In this document: piece after piece, positions 17,101-25,094 of the stretch
Numbering within the stretch: the stretch's first letter is position 1
Layout of the letters: each line of letters starts with the position of its first letter
Origin: Paraburkholderia phytofirmans OLGA172
Lineage (GTDB): Bacteria; Pseudomonadota; Gammaproteobacteria; Burkholderiales; Burkholderiaceae
Reading direction: 5' to 3'
Assembly (NCBI RefSeq): GCF_001634365.1
Contig: NZ_CP014579.1
Span: 2,480,001-2,544,000, forward strand
DNA: 64,000 nt
Notes under the pieces: model-generated
Told to the model about the DNA's origin: nothing
Databases searched by the model: none
Seen by the model: only the letters and a program-made list of their open reading frames with translations
Program-made: the position numbers and the translations under genes

Positions 17101-19009
17101 CATCTTCGAAAAGATCCTTCACGCGTTCGATATCGAACTCCGCATCGTCCGCGAGTTCGAGGCCGAAGTCGTGAATCCAGGCTGGCGTGGCGTCGAGCGC
17201 TTCGATCAGATAAGGCCGCTCTTCATCGACACGCACGCCGAGATGCTCGAGCATCGGCAAGCTGCGCGACAACGCAATGGGCAAGCCCGCACGATAAACC
17301 TTGAAACGAAACGCGCGCGGCCCTGCTTCGATCGGGCGGTACAGGTTCATGGCGAGCCGCTCGCTGCCCTGCACGCGCTCGATCAGCTCGATATCACGCA
17401 CCGCGGTGCGGGCCGGATAGTCGTCGCGATAGCCTGGGGGAAACGAATCCGCATAGTGTTGCAAGAGACGGTTGCCCTGCTCCTCGCCGAACGCGTCGAT
17501 CAATGCGTCAGCGAGATCGTCCTGCCAGCGGCGCGTGACCTGCACGAGCCGCGCTTCGAGTTCGCGCGTATCGACACGGGGCATGCCACCCGGCTTCGCA
17601 TGCACGACGAAATGAATACGCGCGAGGGTCGACTCGGACAACAGCGGCGTGAATTCGACACTTTCGCCATTGAATGCATCGGCCAGCAGGTTGGCAATGC
17701 GCTGCCGCAGATCGGTGTTGTACTTGTCGCGCGGGACGAATACGAGGCACGACACGAAGCGGTCGAACCGGTCACGCCGCACGAACAGGCGCGTGCGCTG
17801 ATGCTCCTGCAAACGCAGCACACCCAGCGCGATATCGTAGAGCTGGTTTTCCTCGGCCTGAAAGAGTTCGTCGCGCGGATAGGTTTCGAGCACCGTCACC
17901 AGCGATTTGGCCAGATGGCCCTTCGGCAGGAAACCGGCCCGCCGCACGATGTTCGCGCATTTGCGCCGCACGATCGGAATCTCCGAGGCCGACACCAGAT
18001 ATGCGGTAGACGTATACAGGCCGATAAAGCGCCGCTCGCCGGTCACCTTGCCGTCCGCCCCGGTCAGCTTGATGCCGACATAATCCAGATAGCCCGGCCG
18101 ATGCACCGTCGCGCGCGAGTTGGCCTTGGTCAGGAAAATGGGCGACGAGCCGGAGATGATCTCCGCGGCCGCCGGTGGCAACGGCGTGACTTCGGCCGCG
18201 CCCTCGGGACGCGGCGCGTCACGCAGGATGCCGAGCCCGGAGCCGGGCACCGCGCGCAGGCCAAAGCCGATATCGTGCTGCACCAGTTCGTAGTCGCGCT
18301 GGCCGAGAAACGTGAAATGATCGGCCACCATCCATTCGAGGAACGCGCGAGCCTCGACACCTTCGGGCCCTGCCTCGCCGGCCTTCATGCCTTTGACGGT
18401 GACACGCGCGAGTTCGACGATCTTCGGCCAGTCTTCCACCGCGGCGCGCACGTCGTGCAGCACTCTGGCGATCTCGTCACGCAATGCGTCGAGCTTCGCT
18501 GCGTCGCCGCAACGGTCGACTTCAAAGTGAATGAACGAGGCGAGCTGCGAGCGCGTATCGGCTGCGTCCTCCGCGCCTTGGCCCACGCGCACGATGCTGC
18601 CATCCGGCCCACGCCAGATGCGAAACACCGGATGCACGACGGAATGCAGCGCGAGTCCGAGGCGGTTGACCGCCATCGAGACCGAATCGACCAGAAACGG
18701 CATGTCGTCGTTGACGATCTCGATCACCGTGTGATCGGAATGCCAGCCGTGCTGTTCGAGTATCGGGTTGTAGACGCGCAGCCGTTCGCTGCCTGGCACG
18801 AAGCGCTGCGCGGTTTGCCAGTGCGCGAGCGCCGCGCCGTAAAGATCGGCGATCGAGCGGCTCTGCAGATCGTCGGCGTCGACGAAATCGTAGTAGTGCC
18901 GCAGGAAAGGCTCGACGACTTTGAAGGTCGGCTCCGGCAAGCGCCCGCGTGCAAACTCGACGACATCGTTCAGCAGGTGCGTGACGGCTTCTTCATTCTT
19001 TGCTTGCAT
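14168..19009 (-). CDS. gdhB: NAD-dependent glutamate dehydrogenase, 180-kDa class
   Basis: Oxidative deamination of glutamate to 2-oxoglutarate with NAD+, a catabolic nitrogen/carbon link. The product is 1613 residues, the size of the L-GDH180 class. It has a long N-terminal regulatory region (ACT-like segments), a catalytic core beginning near [20 protein letters not shown], then [20 protein letters not shown] and [17 protein letters not shown], which hold the substrate-binding Lys residues. Rossmann NAD-binding and helical C-terminal domains complete it. The start at 19009 has GGGGAG 6 bp upstream and begins [20 protein letters not shown]; the open frame extends 25 codons further without support. 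It appears monocistronic, and no frameshift is seen. Confidence 0.94.
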   Translation of the reverse strand: [1613 protein letters not shown]

Positions 19010-19154
19010 GATCAACTCCCCTGGCGGGCGGCAATAGCGAGTATCGCTTGATTCGCATGCATCGTCTGAACGGGAATTATGCACCTGCCGCCCGAAAAGC
19101 GATGCGTGAGCTCACTTAGGTTATACCCGCTGCCGGTGAGCGTGCGGCCTCTGT

Positions 19155-19931
19155 TTAAAGCGCGGCTTTCAGTCCCCCTGCCTCTTGCTTCAGCCATGCA
19201 TGAACCTGTTCGCTGATCCACGCCGGGTCGTCGTGAGGCAGGTCGTGACCGGCCCATTGATGCTCGCAATGCGTGGCGCTCCACGCCGCCGCGAGCTTCG
19301 CCGAACACACCGGGTTGACTAGCCGATCGGCGCGCGAAGAAAGAATCAGCAACGGGCAACGCGGTTTCGTTGCCGCCGCACTAAAACGCGCGGCGGCCCA
19401 CAGTTGCCGTAAGGCATTGCCCCGGCTCACTGGTGCGCTCCGGCGGATTTCGCTCCATGCATCGAGATCCGCGCCGAGCGTTTCGACGTTATTGCACGTC
19501 AGCCGATGAATGCCGCTTTCCGCGCGCGGCGCGTCGCGCCAGTGTGCTGCGACACCCAGAAGGCCCGGCCAGGCGGATGGACGCAAGCGTTCATGCATGC
19601 GGCTGAACGGCCGCATGCTGGTATTGATCAGCACAAGCCGCTCGATCTCGCCGGGATGCCGTTGCGCCCAGTCGGTCGCCACCATGCCGCCAAGCGACAT
19701 CGCCAGCACGCGATAGGGGCTTGGCGCTCCGGTTTGCAGCGCAGCAATTCGCACGAAGCCCACCATGTCCTCTACCGCCGCCGGCGCGCGCAAGTTAGCG
19801 AACTCGCCGTTGCCGGGCAGATCGAGCAGCAACAGGCGATCCGTGCCGACCACCTCGCGCAGCAAGCCGGGCAAACGGCCCCAGTGGCGTGTTTCGCGCG
19901 TCAGGCCCCGCAATAGAATCCACGTGCTCAT
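19155..19931 (-). CDS. Alpha/beta hydrolase coupled to an M14 peptidase
   Basis: A 258-residue alpha/beta-hydrolase-fold protein. MSTWILLRGLTRETRHWG opens the first strand (LRG replaces HG). The nucleophile elbow is AMSLGGM (G/A-x-S-x-G), with Asp in LSSRADRLV and His in WAGHDLPHDD completing the triad. Its ATG overlaps the TGA of the upstream carboxypeptidase (ATGA at 19928-19931), so the two are translationally coupled and probably work together. The substrate is unknown; an ester or amide released by the peptidase is conceivable but unsupported. Confidence 0.8.
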   Translation of the reverse strand: MSTWILLRGLTRETRHWGRLPGLLREVVGTDRLLLLDLPGNGEFANLRAPAAVEDMVGFVRIAALQTGAPSPYRVLAMSLGGMVATDWAQRHPGEIERLVLINTSMRPFSRMHERLRPSAWPGLLGVAAHWRDAPRAESGIHRLTCNNVETLGADLDAWSEIRRSAPVSRGNALRQLWAAARFSAAATKPRCPLLILSSRADRLVNPVCSAKLAAAWSATHCEHQWAGHDLPHDDPAWISEQVHAWLKQEAGGLKAAL

Positions 19932-20962
19932 GACGCTTCCGGTTTGGTCCAATGGTCGATCGCGCTTTGCAGCAATTGCTCGCGACGATTACCCTGCGGC
20001 AGCCAGCGTTGCGACGAGAACGCCGCGCGCGCGAGAAAATCGAGCAGATTCGCGTGACGCCGCAGCACGCGCGCGGTGCGATGCGCCTTCACCGGATTGA
20101 ACATGCCCTGACGCGAAAACAGTTGGCGCGGATTCTTCTTGATCCACAGCCACGAACCGAGTTCGAGCGTCATCGGCAGGAACACGTTCGGCGGCGGCGC
20201 ACGGTCGTACGCGAAGTCCCACAGATCGCCGTGCAACAGATACTGGTGGCTCTGCGGTTCGAACGCATAGCCATGATGCGGATGCGCACGCTCGAACATG
20301 GTTTTCAGCAGGTACATTTCAGGCAGATGCGGCATCAGCTTGCGCGTGCGCGCGTAAGGAAACCAGATGCTATCCCTCCAGCCGTAACCCGAGTGGCAAT
20401 CGAGCGCAAAACTCAGGGGCCGCGCGGCCATTTCAGTTTCGACCACCCGCAGAAGCGCCGCCGCCTCCGGCTCCATGGGATCGCCCTGCCGGCCGCGATA
20501 CCAGGGCAGCCATGCCCCCACCCGCTGGCCGCCGGCGAGCAGCGGCACGCGTTCGTCCGCATTCTGCGGCGCGTTGCGCATCAGATCGACACCGTTGGGG
20601 TTGGCGCGCGTGGCGGCCCACATGCCGCCCGGATTGACGATCGGCATAAAGATCAGACGAATCGACTGCAATTGCCGCACCAGCAGTTCGTCCCATTCCA
20701 GCCGGGCGAGCAGCGCGCGCATGTAGTCGAGCACGAGTTGCGAGCCAATCCGCTCGAGCCCGTGAATGCCGCCAAAAAAGCCGATTGCCGGTGCGAGTGG
20801 ATCGGTCGAACCAATACTCGCGGTGTGCACGGCAAATTGCCGGCCCCGCACCGTCGTCTCGCAGACGGTGCAGATCTCGAAACTGGCGCTGCCCTGGTCG
20901 AGGATCGCCTTGAGATCTTCGTACTCCGCAAAACTGTCGGGAAGAAAGCTCAAAGGCTGCAT
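19928..20962 (-). CDS. M14-family zinc carboxypeptidase-like protein
   Basis: A 344-residue predicted metallopeptidase or deacylase of the M14 (carboxypeptidase A/succinylglutamate desuccinylase-like) group. The zinc motif H-x-x-E is HGLE (residues ~67-70) within IGFFGGIHGLERIGSQ, the third ligand is in FALDCHSGYGWRDSIWF, and the catalytic Glu is probably in MTLELGSWLWIKKNP. Asn/Arg of the substrate pocket may be in ANPNGVDLMRN. No signal peptide is visible, so it is probably cytoplasmic. It is first in a two-gene unit with the downstream hydrolase. It is divergent from phnC, sharing a 291-bp intergenic region that holds phosphonate regulatory sites, but I see no functional link to phosphonates. 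Confidence 0.85.
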   Translation of the reverse strand: MQPLSFLPDSFAEYEDLKAILDQGSASFEICTVCETTVRGRQFAVHTASIGSTDPLAPAIGFFGGIHGLERIGSQLVLDYMRALLARLEWDELLVRQLQSIRLIFMPIVNPGGMWAATRANPNGVDLMRNAPQNADERVPLLAGGQRVGAWLPWYRGRQGDPMEPEAAALLRVVETEMAARPLSFALDCHSGYGWRDSIWFPYARTRKLMPHLPEMYLLKTMFERAHPHHGYAFEPQSHQYLLHGDLWDFAYDRAPPPNVFLPMTLELGSWLWIKKNPRQLFSRQGMFNPVKAHRTARVLRRHANLLDFLARAAFSSQRWLPQGNRREQLLQSAIDHWTKPEAS

Positions 20963-21070
20963 GACGACGTCGAAAGGAACTGCAAGGTTATTGGGGACGG
21001 CACGCCGATTGACGCAATATAGCCTGGCTGCGGGCGATCATGCGCAGCGGACCCGACCCAATGCAAATCG

Positions 21071-21087
21071 TGTCATACGGGTGTCAT
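21071..21087 (+). promoter_or_regulatory. Pho box (PhoB site) upstream of phnC
   Basis: Two exact TGTCAT hexamers at 21071 and 21082 have the 11-bp period of the PHO box (TGTCAT-N5-TGTCAT, T-rich 3' flank). It is oriented toward phnC, ~165 bp before its ATG. This implies activation by PhoB at phosphate starvation; binding itself is inferred. Confidence 0.75.
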
Positions 21088-21155
21088 TTTTTATTCGAAC
21101 GAATGACTTCTGCCTGTCTTTCTGGCGACGCAAAAAAGACATATAAAGATATAGT

Positions 21156-21165
21156 CGTCTAGACG
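21156..21165. promoter_or_regulatory. Putative PhnF operator upstream of phnC
   Basis: The perfect palindrome CGTCTAGACG directly abuts TATAGT (21150-21155), a possible -10. The same core, within a longer palindrome, lies before phnG at 54.6 kb. GTCTAGAC resembles HutC/PhnF-type GntR operators (TGGTCTAGACCA-like). A repressor here would occlude initiation of phnCDE. Confidence 0.6.
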
Positions 21166-21253
21166 TTGCGATGCCTTCACTCAACCGTCACAGACGCTTC
21201 CTAGAATGAGCCCCACACATGCCGGTAATGGCCGGATGCATCAAGGGGTACTT

Positions 21254-22171
21254 ATGGACGCAATTCGGGAAGCAATTCGTATCGAACGGTTGAGCAAGAC
21301 GTTCAGCAACGGCCGCAAGGCGTTGGACGAAATCGATCTGCGAATCGAGCCGGGCGAAATGGTTGCCTTGATCGGCGCCTCGGGTTCGGGCAAGTCGACG
21401 CTGCTGCGGCACATCGCGGGCTTCACGGCCTCGGATGCGCAGCCGTCGCAGATCGCGATTCTGGGCCGGCCGATCCAGCAGAACGGCCGCATCGTGCGAG
21501 AAGTGCGCAGCATTCGCCGCGATATCGGCTTCGTGTTCCAGCAATTCAATCTGGTGAACCGGCTTTCCGTGGAAAGCAACGTGCTGATCGGCGCGCTGGC
21601 GCGGCTGCCTTTGTGGCGCCGTTTGAGCGGGTGCTTTCCGAACGCGGAGCGGGTGTTGTCGATGGCCGCGCTCAATGAAGTCGGCATCGGCGAGCACGCG
21701 CGCGAACGCGCGGCCAACCTCTCCGGCGGTCAGCAGCAACGCGCGGCATTGGCGCGAGCGCTGGTGCAGCGCGCGCGCATCGTGCTCGCCGACGAACCGA
21801 TCGCCTCGCTCGACCCCGAATCGTCGCGCCGCGTCATGGAGATGCTGCGCACGCTCAACGTCGAGCATCGACTGACGGTGCTGGTGTCGCTGCATCAGGT
21901 CGACATCGCCATGCAGTTTTGCCCGCGCACCGTTGCGCTGCGTCGCGGCAAGGTGGTCTACGACGGCCCCTCTGCCGCGCTGAGCCCTGCCCTGCTCAAG
22001 AAGCTCTATGGCGACGACGCTTGCGAACTGCTCGACGAGGCCAGCGCCAATAGCCCGGCCAATCATGCGGACCACAACGCTAACGAGGAAAACGCCGGCG
22101 CAGCGGCGCAAGACGCCGCACCCACCTCGACGCGTTATGCGTTCGCCCTCAATCCGGCGCACTCGAACTGA
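21254..22171 (+). CDS. phnC: Phosphonate ABC transporter, ATP-binding protein PhnC
   Basis: The cytoplasmic ATPase that powers phosphonate import with PhnD and PhnE. The 305-residue protein has Walker [10 protein letters not shown]-loop ([12 protein letters not shown]), signature [15 protein letters not shown], Walker [15 protein letters not shown] and the switch His in [10 protein letters not shown]. There is a ~40-residue charged Ala/Asn-rich C-terminal extension beyond the usual ~260-residue PhnC. The ATG at 21254 follows AAGGGG; upstream codons of the open frame lack a ribosome site. It is the first gene of phnCDE, separated by ~29 kb from the C-P lyase genes. Confidence 0.95.
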   Translation: MDAIREAIRIERLSKTFSNGRKALDEIDLRIEPGEMVALIGASGSGKSTLLRHIAGFTASDAQPSQIAILGRPIQQNGRIVREVRSIRRDIGFVFQQFNLVNRLSVESNVLIGALARLPLWRRLSGCFPNAERVLSMAALNEVGIGEHARERAANLSGGQQQRAALARALVQRARIVLADEPIASLDPESSRRVMEMLRTLNVEHRLTVLVSLHQVDIAMQFCPRTVALRRGKVVYDGPSAALSPALLKKLYGDDACELLDEASANSPANHADHNANEENAGAAAQDAAPTSTRYAFALNPAHSN

Positions 22172-22213
22172 GCGCGCCCACCCATTCTGTTCACTCAACC
22201 GGACCTCAAAGCG

Positions 22214-23191
22214 ATGAAATTCCTGCGTTCATTGATCACGCTGACCGTCGGCGCCGCCGCATTCGCTTGCGTCGCCAGCGCTCAAGCCGAAGACATCAGC
22301 CTCGGCATCATCTCGACCGATTCGTCCTCCGTGCTGAAACAGCGCTGGGAGCCGCTGATCGTAGACATGAACAAGCAAACCGGCCTGAACGTCAAAGCGT
22401 TCTTCGCGACCGACTACGCCGGCATCATCGAAGGCATGCGCTTCAACAAGGTACAGGTCGGCTATTTCGGCAATGCGTCGGCGATCGAAGCGGTGGATCG
22501 CTCGCAAGGCGAAGTGTTCGCGAAGGTCCAGTATGCGAACGGCGACGCCGGCTATAAATCGGTGCTCATCACCAACGTCAACAGCCGCTTCAAAACGCTC
22601 GACGACGTGTTCAAAAACACGAAGGACGTCACGCTCGGCTTCGGCGATCCGAACTCCACCTCAGGCACGCTGATCCCCGGCTACTACCTGTTCGCCAAGC
22701 ACAACACGCCGGTCAACACGTCGTTCAAGGCCGTGCTGCCGTCGAGCCACGAAGCGAATCTGCTGGCCGTGGTGAACAACAAGATCGACATCGCGACCAA
22801 CAACACCGAAATGCTCGACACGCTGAAACAGCAGCATCCGGACAAATTCGCGCAAGTACGCGTGCTGTGGACCTCGCCGCTGATTCCGTCGGACCCGCTC
22901 GTTTGGCGCAAGGATCTGCCGCAAGCCACCAAGGACAAGATCCGCAACTTCTTCCTGAACTACGGAAAGACCGATCCGCATGAAAAAGCGGTCATGGCGG
23001 CGATTACGGGTTACGCCGGTTTCGCGGCATCGTCGGATGCGCAGCTGCTGCCGATTCGCCAGGTCGCGTTGTTCCAGCAGAAGCAGAAGATCGAGAGCGA
23101 CACGCATCTTTCCGACGACGACCGCAAGACCCAGCTGGCCGCGCTCGATGCGAAGCTGAGCGCACTCAACAGCGCCGTAGCCAGGCAATGA
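22214..23191 (+). CDS. phnD: Phosphonate ABC transporter, periplasmic binding protein PhnD
   Basis: The periplasmic receptor that captures phosphonates and delivers them to PhnE. It is 325 residues with a Sec signal peptide ([20 protein letters not shown], cleavage near SAQAED). The mature part is typical Phn[32 protein letters not shown], and [20 protein letters not shown], whose Ser/Thr residues bind the phosphonate. It lies 42 bp after phnC and its stop overlaps the phnE start (ATGA), so phnCDE is one operon. Confidence 0.95.
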   Translation: MKFLRSLITLTVGAAAFACVASAQAEDISLGIISTDSSSVLKQRWEPLIVDMNKQTGLNVKAFFATDYAGIIEGMRFNKVQVGYFGNASAIEAVDRSQGEVFAKVQYANGDAGYKSVLITNVNSRFKTLDDVFKNTKDVTLGFGDPNSTSGTLIPGYYLFAKHNTPVNTSFKAVLPSSHEANLLAVVNNKIDIATNNTEMLDTLKQQHPDKFAQVRVLWTSPLIPSDPLVWRKDLPQATKDKIRNFFLNYGKTDPHEKAVMAAITGYAGFAASSDAQLLPIRQVALFQQKQKIESDTHLSDDDRKTQLAALDAKLSALNSAVARQ

Positions 23192-24030
23192 ACACCGTTG
23201 ATCTGATCACGTCGCCCACGCGTGCGAGCGAAGCGCTCGCCGCGCAGGCGGCGCGCCGTGCCAGCCCCGCTGCGGGCAAGCGCAGCTGGCTGTCGCTGAT
23301 CGGCTGGATCGCCGTGCTTGCCGTGCTGGGTGGCGCATGGCATGGCGCCGATATGCGTCCGCTCGACCTGTTCTCCGACTCCGGCAACATGGGCCAGTTC
23401 GCCCGGGACTTCTTCCCGCCGGACTTCACCGAATGGCGCAGCTATCTTCATGAGATGGTTGTGACGCTGTCGGTAGCGGTGTGGGGCACGGCCCTCTCAC
23501 TGGTATGCGCGGTGCCGTGCGGACTCATGTCCGCACATAACATGGCGCCAATGTGGATCGTGCAGCCCATGCGCCGCATGATGGACGCTTGCCGCGCGAT
23601 CAATGAAATGGTCTTCGCGATGCTGTTCATCGTCGCGGTGGGACTCGGTCCGTTCGCCGGCGTGCTGGCGCTGTGGGTGCACACCACCGGCGTGCTCGCC
23701 AAGCTCTTCGCCGAAGCGGTCGAGGCCATCGATCCGCGTCCGGCCGAAGGCGTGCGCGCCACCGGCGCGACCAGTCTCGACGAAATCATTTACGGCGTGC
23801 TGCCGCAAGTGCTGCCGTTGTGGATCTCGTACGCGTTATATCGCTTCGAATCGAACGTGCGCTCGGCGATGGTGGTCGGCATGGTCGGCGCGGGCGGGAT
23901 CGGTGTGGTGCTGTACGAGGCGATCCGCTCGTTCAATTACGCGCAGACAGCCGCGGTGATGATCATGGTGATCGTCGTCGTGACGGCGATCGATCTGGCG
24001 TCCGCGTGGCTGCGCGAACGGGTGACGTGA
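23188..24030 (+). CDS. phnE: Phosphonate ABC transporter, permease PhnE
   Basis: The inner-membrane channel of the PhnCDE importer. It is 280 residues with about six membrane segments. The coupling (EAA-like) loop is in [20 protein letters not shown], followed by [20 protein letters not shown]. The last helices are [20 protein letters not shown] and [18 protein letters not shown]. It has an extended Ala-rich N-terminal cytoplasmic tail. Its ATG overlaps the phnD stop. No clear terminator was found downstream; AT-rich DNA with an IS remnant follows. Confidence 0.95.
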   Translation: MNTVDLITSPTRASEALAAQAARRASPAAGKRSWLSLIGWIAVLAVLGGAWHGADMRPLDLFSDSGNMGQFARDFFPPDFTEWRSYLHEMVVTLSVAVWGTALSLVCAVPCGLMSAHNMAPMWIVQPMRRMMDACRAINEMVFAMLFIVAVGLGPFAGVLALWVHTTGVLAKLFAEAVEAIDPRPAEGVRATGATSLDEIIYGVLPQVLPLWISYALYRFESNVRSAMVVGMVGAGGIGVVLYEAIRSFNYAQTAAVMIMVIVVVTAIDLASAWLRERVT

Positions 24031-25094
24031 CGGACGGTCGAACGCGCGGCGCTCAAAGCGGAATGCTGAGTTTCGGCGAGAAGGCGTCGCAGGGCTCGTG
24101 GTCCAGCGCCGTCTTCGCCCTCGAATCACCCACGCTCTCTGCGCCCCATTCCATGGGCAAAGTGCGCACTGCCCGCCCGAAGGCGACTAGCACGCTGACG
24201 CGCGTGGCCGTGCGCTGACGAGAGCGAACTCAGCCGGCAAAACGTAGCGTCCAGCGTTGATAAATTCGTGCATCTTTTTTTACATGGCGGTTTCAAAATA
24301 CAAGTGCAACAGCATCAGCTAGGATACGTTGCATGGGAAAAATATAAGAACATCTGAGCGCCGAAGAGCGCGGTGTGATCTTTGCGATGAAATTCGAGGA
24401 CCGTAGGACAAGCGAACCTGAATTGACGCCCTCGAGAAACACTTGAATGGCGCCGGCCGGGCAAGGTCTTCATTGAAACTGCGCAAAGCAAGGTATTGCT
24501 ATCGACCCCGCTGTTGCACCTGGCATTTGAAACCGCCCATTTTTATAAAAAATCCAGTTATAAAAAATTTTTACCAGACCATAATTTTATTTCAACATCG
24601 CCGCCCGTCTCCGGCTGCCCGCACCACCTAAACCATCTTTAGTACTTTTCAAGACAGGCGTATCGCATAGCCCTGCAAGCCTACCGCACTCACAACCGAT
24701 AAGAGCGACGGCAGATTAAAGCGAACCCTATATTTTTCACATTCAGGTGAGCGAACTAATCGATCTTTAGATATCGGATAAGTCCTAATTTCGTATCGGG
24801 CTTCCCCTGGTTTCTAGCGCATCGGCTTTAGTCTGATGATTGTCACAATAGTCAGACGCCTCCTCCGAGAAACGGTGACTCCGCGTTGAAGGGCGCTGCA
24901 GCACCCACGCACTCAATCACTTATCTACCTACCCACAAAACCGAAGCTCACGAAGCTTAGTAATTGATCAACAAGGCTGGCTTCTAGCCAACTGCTTTAG
25001 CTCCATCGAAAAGATGGAAGCCCGTATTAAAGACGTCTCAAACAAAGATAAATCTCAAAACCCATCGGGGCCACTGTTTTCAAGCGAGGCTCGT
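24031..25094. other. AT-rich intergenic region holding an IS remnant
   Basis: About 1.06 kb without an intact gene. From ~24250 onward A+T content rises well above that of the neighbouring operons. It contains the transposase fragment listed separately. I see no other genes, and no terminator that I would defend after phnE. The composition and the IS scar suggest a past insertion or exchange point just upstream of the lipoprotein hydrolase gene. Confidence 0.6.
24333..24445 (+). pseudogene. IS30-family-like transposase N-terminal remnant
   Basis: Reading from ATG gives M-G-K-I-stop, then in the same frame EHLSAEERGVIFAMKFEDR, ending at TGA. This resembles the start of IS30-group transposases (Y-x-H-L-S/T-x-E-E-R-x-x-I). 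The stop falls where a Tyr codon would be expected. Less than a tenth of a transposase remains, and no terminal repeats could be identified. Confidence 0.5.

Noticed and set aside
16307..19051. 914-codon open frame antisense to the NAD-glutamate dehydrogenase gene
   Set aside because: It is Arg/His-rich, shows no domain and mirrors the strong codon bias of the GC-rich gene on the other strand.
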